Assembly (NCBI RefSeq): GCF_000518885.1
Contig: NZ_KI912519.1
Location: 32,974-96,973, forward strand
Direction of reading: 5' to 3'
From: Bacillus sp. J33
GTDB taxonomy: Bacteria; Bacillota; Bacilli; Bacillales; Cytobacillaceae
DNA: 64,000 bases
Shown here piece after piece: positions 57,715 through 64,000 of this stretch. Under the pieces are notes generated by a model. That model did no database searches and had not been told where the DNA came from. It was given only the letters and a program-made list of their open reading frames with translations. Both the position numbers and the translations under genes were made by a program. Each line of letters opens with the position of its first letter. The first letter of the stretch is position 1.

Positions 57715-59031
57715 TCATTCTCCTTTTCCAGCTATTCCTTTTAATTGATCAATGCTTTCCAAGATAGAAATTTTTTCATGCGTTTCTTGTTTCAAGAAAG
57801 AGATAATGGATGGATAAGCCCTTATGGCCTCATCAATCTCTATTGAAGATCCTCGCTTATATGCCCCGATATTAATTAAATCCTCAGAATTTATATAGGT
57901 GCTTAACAATTCCCTTATTTTTTCTGCTGATTTGATATGTTCTGAATCTGCAATGCTGTTCATAACCCTGCTGACACTCTTAAGCACATTTATTGCAGGA
58001 TATTGTCCTTTATTGGCAAGTGTCCTATCTAAAACAAAATGCCCATCGAGTATTCCCCTTACCGTATCTGCAATCGGCTCATTCATATCATCCCCGTCAA
58101 CCAATACTGTATAAAATGCTGTTATGGAACCATGTTCATTTGTTCCTGTTCTCTCAAGCAGCTTAGGGAGAATTGCAAATACAGATGGTGTATAGCCTTT
58201 TGTCGTTGGCGGTTCGCCAACTGCAAGGCCAATTTCCCGCTGCGCCATTGCCACCCGTGTTACCGAGTCCATCATAAGCATGACATTCATGCCCTTATCT
58301 CTGAAGTACTCTGCAATTGCTGTTGCTGTATAGGCACCTTTAATCCTCAATAAAGCTGGCTGATCGGATGTTGCCACCACTACAATGGATCTGCTCAAAC
58401 CTTCCGGGCCCAAATCCCTCTCAATAAATTCGCGGACCTCCCTGCCCCGTTCACCTATGAGAGCAATAATATTTAAATCAGCATTGGTATTCCGGGCAAT
58501 CATTCCTAAGAGTGTACTTTTACCCACACCGCTCCCGGCAAAGATCCCAACTCTTTGGCCATTTCCTACTGTCAGTAAACTATCAATCAATCGTACTCCT
58601 ACCTCAATAGGTTCTGAGATTGGCGGCCTTTTCAGCGGATTGGGAGGTGACTGCTCAGTTAATACAGGTGTAAGGCCTTTAGGAAGCTGGGAGCCATTAA
58701 GAGGCTGTCCCAATGAATCGATAACCTGTCCTATCAATGAAGGTCCTATTTTTACCTCAAGCGGCTTGGAGGATGCTTCCACCAAACAGCCGGGAGAGAT
58801 ATCCTGAATATCGGTGTAGGGCATCAGAATCACATTTTCATTTTTGAAGCCGACAACCTCAGCCTGAATCTTTCTGGGTCGGCCTTTGCCGATATGGATG
58901 CAGCAAACATCCCCAACTGAGCTTTCAGGTCCCTGTGATTCAATCATTAGCCCAACGACTCTCTTAACTCTTCCAAACCGCTTATAGCTATCTATTTGAT
59001 CAATTTTGTCAATCAATTGCTCCAGCTTCAT
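57715..59031 (-). CDS. fliI: Flagellum-specific export ATPase FliI
   Basis: Hexameric F1-type ATPase of the export apparatus. The 438-aa protein has Walker A AGSGVGKS (165-172), the catalytic GERGREVREFIE region, Walker B MLMMDSVTR and an N-terminal beta-barrel. ATG overlaps the fliH stop by 4 nt. Very similar to B. subtilis FliI. Confidence 0.97.
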   Translation of the reverse strand: MKLEQLIDKIDQIDSYKRFGRVKRVVGLMIESQGPESSVGDVCCIHIGKGRPRKIQAEVVGFKNENVILMPYTDIQDISPGCLVEASSKPLEVKIGPSLIGQVIDSLGQPLNGSQLPKGLTPVLTEQSPPNPLKRPPISEPIEVGVRLIDSLLTVGNGQRVGIFAGSGVGKSTLLGMIARNTNADLNIIALIGERGREVREFIERDLGPEGLSRSIVVVATSDQPALLRIKGAYTATAIAEYFRDKGMNVMLMMDSVTRVAMAQREIGLAVGEPPTTKGYTPSVFAILPKLLERTGTNEHGSITAFYTVLVDGDDMNEPIADTVRGILDGHFVLDRTLANKGQYPAINVLKSVSRVMNSIADSEHIKSAEKIRELLSTYINSEDLINIGAYKRGSSIEIDEAIRAYPSIISFLKQETHEKISILESIDQLKGIAGKGE

Positions 59032-59813
59032 TGCTCTTCACTCTCCAGAAGTTCGAAAAGCCTTCTCTTAATTTCTTCTAGCTGGCTATCCACGCTTGCT
59101 TCGATTCTTCCATTGACAGATTCTATAATGCAGCTTGTTTGGCTGAGTTCCTCATCTGGATAGATATATAAATCTGTTTCTTTTGGAAAGACCCTAATCA
59201 GCTCTGCCTTATGAGATAGGAGCAGATCATAATGAACAGGATTTACATGAAGCTGAATCTCCCTATACTCCCTAGCTTCTTTAAGGGCCCTTTTTACAAT
59301 AGAAAGAAATTGCTTACTGTCCTGATCAAGAACTTGGCCAAGTATTCTCCCGGCCGCTTTTAAGCCCAAATCTAAAATGGTTCGTTCTGATGACTCTATT
59401 TGCATCTTATAATCAAGTCTTGCAGAATTAACAACTTCTTTTGCCGAATGGATTAAACGCTTATATTCTTCTAAGCCGCTTTGCCTACCATCTTCCATTC
59501 CAGCTGCATAGCCTTGCTGGCGGGCTTCCTCTAAGGCAGCTTTTCTTTCATGTTCAAGCTCTTCCATTTGCTGTTTCATTTGCTGATGGATTTTTTCGGC
59601 TTCTGTTTTGGCAGCCTCCAGAATGGCTTCAGCTTCCTGGCGTGCTCCTGCAAGCCTTGCATCGATTTGCGCTTCTTTTTTTTTAAAATACTCCTCAGGC
59701 TCCTGATCTCCCACTTGTTTATGGCTGTCAATCATTCTAATTGAAATGACTTTCTTTTCCACTTGTATTTGATTGGAAGGGAGTGATTTTATCAATCTAG
59801 ACAATAATATCAT
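59028..59813 (-). CDS. fliH: Flagellar export regulator FliH
   Basis: Peripheral stalk that binds and restrains FliI. The 261-aa protein has an N-terminal segment, a long coiled coil rich in A/E/Q (about 45-110), and a C-terminal domain (IVKRALKEAREYREIQLHVNPVHYDLLLSH in outline). The ATG at 59813 is only 3 nt from the GGGG site, and a TTG at 59804 is better spaced (9 nt), so the true start could be either. Overlaps fliG by 17 nt (or 8). Confidence 0.9.
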   Translation of the reverse strand: MILLSRLIKSLPSNQIQVEKKVISIRMIDSHKQVGDQEPEEYFKKKEAQIDARLAGARQEAEAILEAAKTEAEKIHQQMKQQMEELEHERKAALEEARQQGYAAGMEDGRQSGLEEYKRLIHSAKEVVNSARLDYKMQIESSERTILDLGLKAAGRILGQVLDQDSKQFLSIVKRALKEAREYREIQLHVNPVHYDLLLSHKAELIRVFPKETDLYIYPDEELSQTSCIIESVNGRIEASVDSQLEEIKRRLFELLESEEQ

Positions 59814-60813
59814 CTCCCCCGCCTCGAGCTACGATGATCTCACCTGATTCTTCCAGTCTCCGAATGATGCTTACAATTCTTGACTGAGCTTCTTCAACGT
59901 CCCTCAGCCTTACAGGACCCATGTATTCCATCTCGTCCTTAAAGGTTTCAACCATTCTTGAGGACATATTTTTAAAGACAATTTCTTTCACTTCCTCACT
60001 GGAAACCTTCAGTGAAAGCATAAGGTCTTCACTTTCGCAATCCCTGATCACACGCTGGATTGCACGGCTATCAAGTGTAACAATGTCTTCAAACACAAAC
60101 ATTCTCTTCTTGATTTCCTCAGCAAGTTCAGGATCCTGAATTTCCAATGCATCTAATATGGTTCGCTCTGTAGCGCGGTCAACACCGTTAAGCACATCAA
60201 CAACAGATTCAATTCCGCCTGTTTGTGTATAATCCTGAGTAACGGTAGAGGATAGCTTCCTTTCAAGAATCTGCTCAACTTCATTTATAATTTCCGGAGA
60301 AGTGCTATCCATTACAGCAATTCTCCTTGCAATATCCGCCTGCATTTCCTGTGGCAGTTCTGATAAAATCTGCCCTGCCTGAGGAGGATCCAAATAAGAC
60401 AGTATTAGGGAAATCGTTTGTGGATGTTCATTCTGAATAAAGTTCAGAATTTGGGCTGGATCCGCTTTTCTTGCAAAATCAAATGGTCTTACCTGCAGAG
60501 AAGACGTAAGCCTATTGATGATGGCGGAAGCCTGCTCCGTTCCAAGGGCTTTTTCAAGGACTGTTTTCGCGTATCCGATACCGCCTTGTGAAATATAATC
60601 CTGCGCCAGAGCTATTTGATGGAATTCTTCAAGTATTTCTTCTTTGGCAAAGGAATCTACTTTTCGGACCCCTGAGATTTCCAAGGTCAGCTTTTCGATT
60701 TCTTCTTCGCTTAAATGCTTGTAAACGGAAGATGCTACATCCGGACCAAGGGAAATAAGAAGAATAGCAGCCTTTTGTTTACCGGATAACACTTTTTGCT
60801 CTTTTTTTGGCAT
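59797..60813 (-). CDS. fliG: Flagellar motor switch protein FliG
   Basis: C-ring protein that contacts the stator and makes torque. The 338-aa protein has FliG_N, a middle domain with EHPQTISLILSYL (EHPQ motif) and a C-terminal domain with the charged torque helix (LDSRAIQRVIRDCESEDLMLSLKVSSEEVKEIVFKNMSSRM in outline). Equal in length to B. subtilis FliG. AAGGAGG precedes the ATG. Confidence 0.97.
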   Translation of the reverse strand: MPKKEQKVLSGKQKAAILLISLGPDVASSVYKHLSEEEIEKLTLEISGVRKVDSFAKEEILEEFHQIALAQDYISQGGIGYAKTVLEKALGTEQASAIINRLTSSLQVRPFDFARKADPAQILNFIQNEHPQTISLILSYLDPPQAGQILSELPQEMQADIARRIAVMDSTSPEIINEVEQILERKLSSTVTQDYTQTGGIESVVDVLNGVDRATERTILDALEIQDPELAEEIKKRMFVFEDIVTLDSRAIQRVIRDCESEDLMLSLKVSSEEVKEIVFKNMSSRMVETFKDEMEYMGPVRLRDVEEAQSRIVSIIRRLEESGEIIVARGGGDDIIV

Positions 60814-60825
60814 TTTTTATCCTCC

Positions 60826-62418
60826 TTAATCTTCAGCGATCCAGGTGCGAAGGAGTTTTGCAAAGTCTTCCGGTTTTTCCTTCGCCATTTTTTCAAGCTG
60901 TTTCCGCCTCATCGTACTTTCTGTTTCATGTTCTTCATTTACATCAGGAACGTGGAAAGATTCCTGTTCCTCCGTAACGATTTCTTCTTGTTTCTGTTTC
61001 TTTCTTGATCTTGCAAAAAGGAATATTAATATGGCAATTATTAAAAGAAGTACACCCCCAACTGCATAAACCCACCAAGGAAGTTGAGTAACCGTTTCGT
61101 TAGGGAATTCAACTTTGCCATTAAACGGCTGAACAGAAACGAGAATCTTATCCTGAATAGCTTCGTCTGTTAATTCAGCTTCTGCTGCGTCTTTATTAAT
61201 AGTCGTACGTACAATGGTGCTAAGCATTTGTGTAATATCGTTGATTCTTTCCTGCGGAAGCGAAGCCGGATCATCCGCTGTTGGCGGTTCAACCATTACC
61301 TGAATCCCTAAATCCCTAATTTTATATGGGCTTTCAACAATTTCTTTGCGTATTTTATTTACTTCGCTGTTAATGGTTTCTTCTATACGTTCATAATCGC
61401 CATTGGATGTATTTCCTTCGAGATATTCAGAACCAAGTGAGTCGGCAGGGCTTTCTCCTTGCGGATTTCCACCGGCTGCCTCACCATTCCCTGTAAACGT
61501 TTCAGTAATTTTCTGGGCACTGATTGCAATACCTTCCATGTTTTCCTCATCTACTGGCGTAACTAGGTTTTCTTCTCTATTTTCTTGGGTAAAGTCAATA
61601 TCGGCTGTCACAGAGACAACTACTTTATCCTGTCCCATCAACGTGCCGAGCATATTTTGCACCTGCTGCTGTACATCTCGCTCAATTTCTTTTTTTATTT
61701 CATGCTGCGCAGCAAACGTACTGCCAGGTGAAGAATCTTGGTTATTTTTTAAATCAAAGTACTCAAAAAACTGGTTCGTAATGACGATATTATCAGTAGG
61801 AAGATTTGGTATACTTTTGGCAACGAGATGGTACAGCGCCTGAATTTGTGATTCTTCAAATTGATACCCTGGTTTAGTATTAAGGACAATGGAGGCAGAA
61901 GCTTCTTCAGAAAGGTCATTCACAAAAATCCCTTTCTCAGGAAGATTAATCATCACTTTTGCATCATTAACTCCATCGATCCCTTTCATCAAGTTAGCAA
62001 GCTCTGTTTGCATCGCATCCAGCTTAAGTACATTAAATTCATTTTCTGTCATGCCAATTCCCGCATTTTGGCTGAAGAATGAGTAATCAATACTCCCTGA
62101 CTTAGGAATTCCTTCGGCTGCAAGCTCAACCTTTAAAGTATCAACTACCTCTTCAGGTACTTTAATAGTTGTCCCTCCATCCGTTATCTCTGATTGGATC
62201 CCTCTGCCGTCAAGACTTTCCTTGATCGTGCCCGTTTCCGATGGGGTTAGATTGCTGTATAAAGGAACAAGCGTTGTCCTGGTTGCAAGAATCGATGCAG
62301 CCGTTATCAGCAAAATAAAGAATGCTGCAGAGCCAATTAAAATACTTTTCTGTTTTTTTGTTCTGCTTCCCCAATATTCTTTTACTTTTACTACATATCT
62401 CTGAAATGACTCATTCAT
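60826..62418 (-). CDS. fliF: Flagellar MS-ring protein FliF
   Basis: Forms the MS ring in the membrane. The 530-aa protein has two membrane helices (about 26-46 and 443-465), RBM1/2 domains (YSNLTPSETGTIKESLDGRGIQSEI, FNVLKLDAMQTELANLMKGIDGVNDAKVMINLP in outline), RBM3, and a C-terminal FliG-binding tail (EKPEDFAKLLRTWIAED). Start ATG 62418 lies 6 nt after GGGGG; a GTG one codon upstream is less well placed. A 170-bp gap to fliE has a terminator-like stem. Confidence 0.95.
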   Translation of the reverse strand: MNESFQRYVVKVKEYWGSRTKKQKSILIGSAAFFILLITAASILATRTTLVPLYSNLTPSETGTIKESLDGRGIQSEITDGGTTIKVPEEVVDTLKVELAAEGIPKSGSIDYSFFSQNAGIGMTENEFNVLKLDAMQTELANLMKGIDGVNDAKVMINLPEKGIFVNDLSEEASASIVLNTKPGYQFEESQIQALYHLVAKSIPNLPTDNIVITNQFFEYFDLKNNQDSSPGSTFAAQHEIKKEIERDVQQQVQNMLGTLMGQDKVVVSVTADIDFTQENREENLVTPVDEENMEGIAISAQKITETFTGNGEAAGGNPQGESPADSLGSEYLEGNTSNGDYERIEETINSEVNKIRKEIVESPYKIRDLGIQVMVEPPTADDPASLPQERINDITQMLSTIVRTTINKDAAEAELTDEAIQDKILVSVQPFNGKVEFPNETVTQLPWWVYAVGGVLLLIIAILIFLFARSRKKQKQEEIVTEEQESFHVPDVNEEHETESTMRRKQLEKMAKEKPEDFAKLLRTWIAED

Positions 62419-62495
62419 CACAATCCCCCGGTTATTCTGTCTAAGCTAATAACCGTAATTCACAAGTTTTTAGCTTTAATCGTATGTTAAACATT

Positions 62496-62546
62496 AAAAA
62501 ATTGAAAAGCCTGCCCTTTAATCAGGGGTGCCCGCTTTTCAATTTT
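62496..62546 (-). terminator. Terminator-like hairpin between fliE and fliF
   Basis: Minus strand AAAATTGAAAAGC pairs perfectly with GCTTTTCAATTTT (13 bp, 62498-62510 and 62534-62546), with some GC pairing inside (GGGCA/TGCCC-like), followed by TTTAATG after a T-rich arm. It lies about 45 bp after the fliE stop, inside the fla/che operon, so it is probably leaky and would make flgB-flgC-fliE more abundant than downstream genes. Confidence 0.75.
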
Positions 62547-62591
62547 GCAATTCTCTGTACAATAGTTGAAAGGTTTTTTCCCACTGTTCTA

Positions 62592-62897
62592 TTAAACTTG
62601 CATTCTCATTGTTTCCTGGTAAGCTTCAATTGCTTTATTTCGAATTTCAAGGGCAGCCTGCATAGTAACGCTGGCTTTTTGAGAGGCAATCATTACTTGG
62701 TGAAGATCAATGTTCTCTCCCCTTGCCAGCTTTTCAGTCATCACATCTGACTGGATTTGCACATTATTAATTTTTTCAATTGATTGTTTTAATACCGACG
62801 AAAAACTTTGCTGCGCTTCGAATGGTGTATATGTATAGGTCTCTGTTTTTTCAGTCGGTTTTAAAGGCATTACAGGCATAAAAGTAACTTTGTTCAT
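62592..62897 (-). CDS. fliE: Flagellar hook-basal body protein FliE
   Basis: Links the MS ring to the rod. The 101-aa protein has the family's C-terminal half: FSSVLKQSIEKINNVQIQSDVMTEKLARGENIDLHQVMIASQKASVTMQAALEIRNKAIEAYQETMRMQV (in outline; residues 33-101). Close to B. subtilis FliE (about 106). AGGGAGAG precedes the ATG. Confidence 0.96.
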   Translation of the reverse strand: MNKVTFMPVMPLKPTEKTETYTYTPFEAQQSFSSVLKQSIEKINNVQIQSDVMTEKLARGENIDLHQVMIASQKASVTMQAALEIRNKAIEAYQETMRMQV

Positions 62898-62909
62898 TCT
62901 AGACTCTCC

Positions 62910-63359
62910 CTATTTGCCTATTTCCAGCGCTTTCATCATCATTCCTTTTGTGGCATTGAAAACAGTTACGTTGGCTTCGTATGATCTCGTTGCACTAATT
63001 AAATCAACCATTTCCCTTAGTGGATCCACATTTGGCATTTCCACGTATCCATTTGCATCTGCATCAACATGCGAAGGATCGTAAACCATTTTAGTCGGTG
63101 TTTCTCTATCTTCTTCAATTCTGGACACCTTCACTCCGTTGCCGGCGGAGCTGCTTCCTCTTCCTATTGCCATATTTAAGTAGGAGGAGAATTGGCCTTC
63201 CCTCGGCTCCAGAACAACTGACTTTCTTCGGTATGGACCTTCCCCGTTTACACTCCTGGTGGAGTCTGCATTTGCCATATTGGAAGAAATAACATCCATT
63301 CGCAGCCTTTGGGCAGTCAGTGCCGAGGCGGTATTGTTCATGCTATGAAATATAGACAT
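62910..63359 (-). CDS. flgC: Flagellar proximal rod protein FlgC
   Basis: Rod subunit. The 149-aa protein has the N-terminal rod signature (MNNTASALTAQRLRMDVISSNMANADSTRS in outline) and C-terminal SATRSYEANVTVFNATKGMMMKALEIGK. Equal to B. subtilis FlgC (about 150). GGAGGGAAG precedes the ATG; 2 bp after flgB. Confidence 0.97.
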   Translation of the reverse strand: MSIFHSMNNTASALTAQRLRMDVISSNMANADSTRSVNGEGPYRRKSVVLEPREGQFSSYLNMAIGRGSSSAGNGVKVSRIEEDRETPTKMVYDPSHVDADANGYVEMPNVDPLREMVDLISATRSYEANVTVFNATKGMMMKALEIGK

Positions 63360-63361
63360 TA

Positions 63362-63757
63362 CTACTTCCCTCCTCTAATTACAGTCTGCAGACTTGAAAA
63401 CTTCCCGCTCATTCTTTCAATCATTGCATTGTAGTAAATTTGATTTGTCGCTAGATCTGACATTTCTTTATCAAGATCTACACTGTTACCATTATGGTTA
63501 TATGAAACATTCTTTCTGGTTACTTCACCCGGTAAAGGGGATGTCCTCCCCTTAAAATCATAATGCCTAACATCGCTTTTATTGGCTTCCATCGAGCCAA
63601 TTAAAGCCAGCTGAAAAACCTCTTTGAAATTTACGTCCTTAGCTTTATAGTTTGGTGTATCCACATTTGCAATATTTTGCGAGATTACCTTTTGCTTCAA
63701 GGAGGAGTAATCTAAAGCACGTTCAATTGTGGAAATGGTTCCTGAAAATAGTTTCAT
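63362..63757 (-). CDS. flgB: Flagellar proximal rod protein FlgB
   Basis: First gene of the fla/che operon and innermost rod subunit. The 131-aa protein has LDYSSLKQKVISQNIANVDTPNYKAKDV near the N-terminus and the C-terminal LATNQIYYNAMIERMSGKFSSLQTVIRGGK (both in outline). GAGGTGTGAG precedes the ATG. As expected for Bacillus the promoter lies just upstream; codY, the usual next gene, would be outside the window. Confidence 0.97.
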   Translation of the reverse strand: MKLFSGTISTIERALDYSSLKQKVISQNIANVDTPNYKAKDVNFKEVFQLALIGSMEANKSDVRHYDFKGRTSPLPGEVTRKNVSYNHNGNSVDLDKEMSDLATNQIYYNAMIERMSGKFSSLQTVIRGGK

Positions 63758-63821
63758 AGCTCACACCTCAAATTTCACAGCCCACTCACCTGGCAATTTT
63801 TGTAGAAACTTGGTGATAATG

Positions 63822-63834
63822 GACAAATTATGTC
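63822..63834. promoter_or_regulatory. Palindrome just downstream of the fla/che start site
   Basis: GACAAATTATGTC (GACA/TGTC with mostly symmetric centre) covers about +6 to +18 of the predicted transcript. Its place suits an operator, but I cannot name a protein that binds it. Confidence 0.3.
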
Positions 63835-63846
63835 ATCATAAACATT

Positions 63847-63875
63847 ATTGTAATGAATATGAAATAATATGTCTA
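63847..63875 (-). promoter_or_regulatory. Sigma-A promoter of the fla/che operon
   Basis: TAGACA (63870-63875), 17-bp spacer, TACAAT (63847-63852): 5 of 6 matches in both boxes. It predicts a start near 63840 and a leader of about 83 nt before flgB. No sigma-D-type promoter (TAAA-N15-GCCGATAT) is seen in the 243 bp present, though B. subtilis has one further upstream. Confidence 0.75.
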
Positions 63876-63910
63876 TGTACATCATGTTAATTTTAATGAT
63901 TCTTTAGTCC

Positions 63911-63925
63911 TATTTTCGACAAATT
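63911..63925. promoter_or_regulatory. Possible CodY box upstream of the fla/che promoter
   Basis: Minus strand AATTTGTCGAAAATA matches the CodY consensus AATTTTCWGAAAATT at 11 of 15 positions, about 35 bp upstream of the -35 box. CodY controls this operon in B. subtilis; the match here is moderate. 63926-64000 holds nothing else recognisable. Confidence 0.3.
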
Positions 63926-64000
63926 TTTAAAATATGCAGAAAGTTATACGTGTTTTTTGGTAAATGTTAGGAATACTATACTTCCCTATTTTTGTATCCC

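Overview
The window is a stretch of Bacillaceae chromosome. Gene order and protein sequence follow the Bacillus subtilis block from flgB (right end) to dapA (left end) almost gene for gene, and every recognised protein-coding gene is on the minus strand. Spore genes (spoVFA/spoVFB, ymxH), the FliY/CheC/CheD chemotaxis set, a PolC-type replicase and sigma-D fit a spore-forming, motile, peritrichous Bacillus relative. SwrB-region differences (a DUF342/FapA-like gene and a 103-aa unknown between sigD and swrB), a TIGR02530 gene beside flgD, and intergenic repeats of a kind I associate with Cytobacillus/Mesobacillus-like genomes suggest it is not B. subtilis itself. The species cannot be resolved from this window.

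Layout in direction of transcription (right to left). 63.8-34.3 kb: the fla/che operon, starting at a good sigma-A-type promoter (63847-63875). It encodes the rod and MS-ring (flgB, flgC, fliE, fliF, fliG), the export ATPase group (fliH, fliI, fliJ, ylxF), hook genes (fliK, flgD, flbC-like, flgE, swrD), the switch and stator-associated genes (fliL, fliM, fliY, cheY), the export gate (fliO, P, Q, R, flhB, flhA), the placement GTPase/ATPase (flhF, flhG), chemotaxis genes (cheB, A, W, C, D), sigD, a FapA-like gene, a small unknown and swrB. 34.3-24 kb: ribosome and envelope genes (rpsB, tsf, pyrH, frr, uppS, cdsA, dxr, rasP) and proS. 24-11.6 kb: polC, then the rimP-nusA-rnpM-rplGA-infB-ylxP-rbfA-truB-ribC-rpsO translation/transcription cluster. 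11.2-0.3 kb: pnpA, ylxY, mlpA, ymxH, the dipicolinate synthase pair, then asd-dapG-dapA, which supply the diaminopimelate/lysine branch and the dihydrodipicolinate used by SpoVF in the sporulating mother cell. No rRNA, tRNA, CRISPR, prophage or insertion sequence was seen.

Starts were reassigned where a Shine-Dalgarno sequence or homologue alignment decides them (truB, rbfA, nusA, polC, cdsA, pyrH, rpsB, sigD, cheD, cheW, cheA, fliO, fliY, fliL, flgD, fliK, fliF, asd, ylxY, pnpA, rnpM). Several use TTG or GTG.

The gene content is conventional. The less expected signals are: a dockerin/EF-hand-type calcium-loop motif inside the hook protein FlgE; a hairpin between the Shine-Dalgarno and TTG start of swrD that could bridge them; a terminator-like hairpin inside the fla/che operon between fliE and fliF; a hairpin plus a -10-like site in the cheD-sigD gap; two dispersed repeat families, one of whose ends abuts the ribosome-binding sites of dxr, pyrH and flhA; and a short leader frame with alternative hairpins ahead of dapA.
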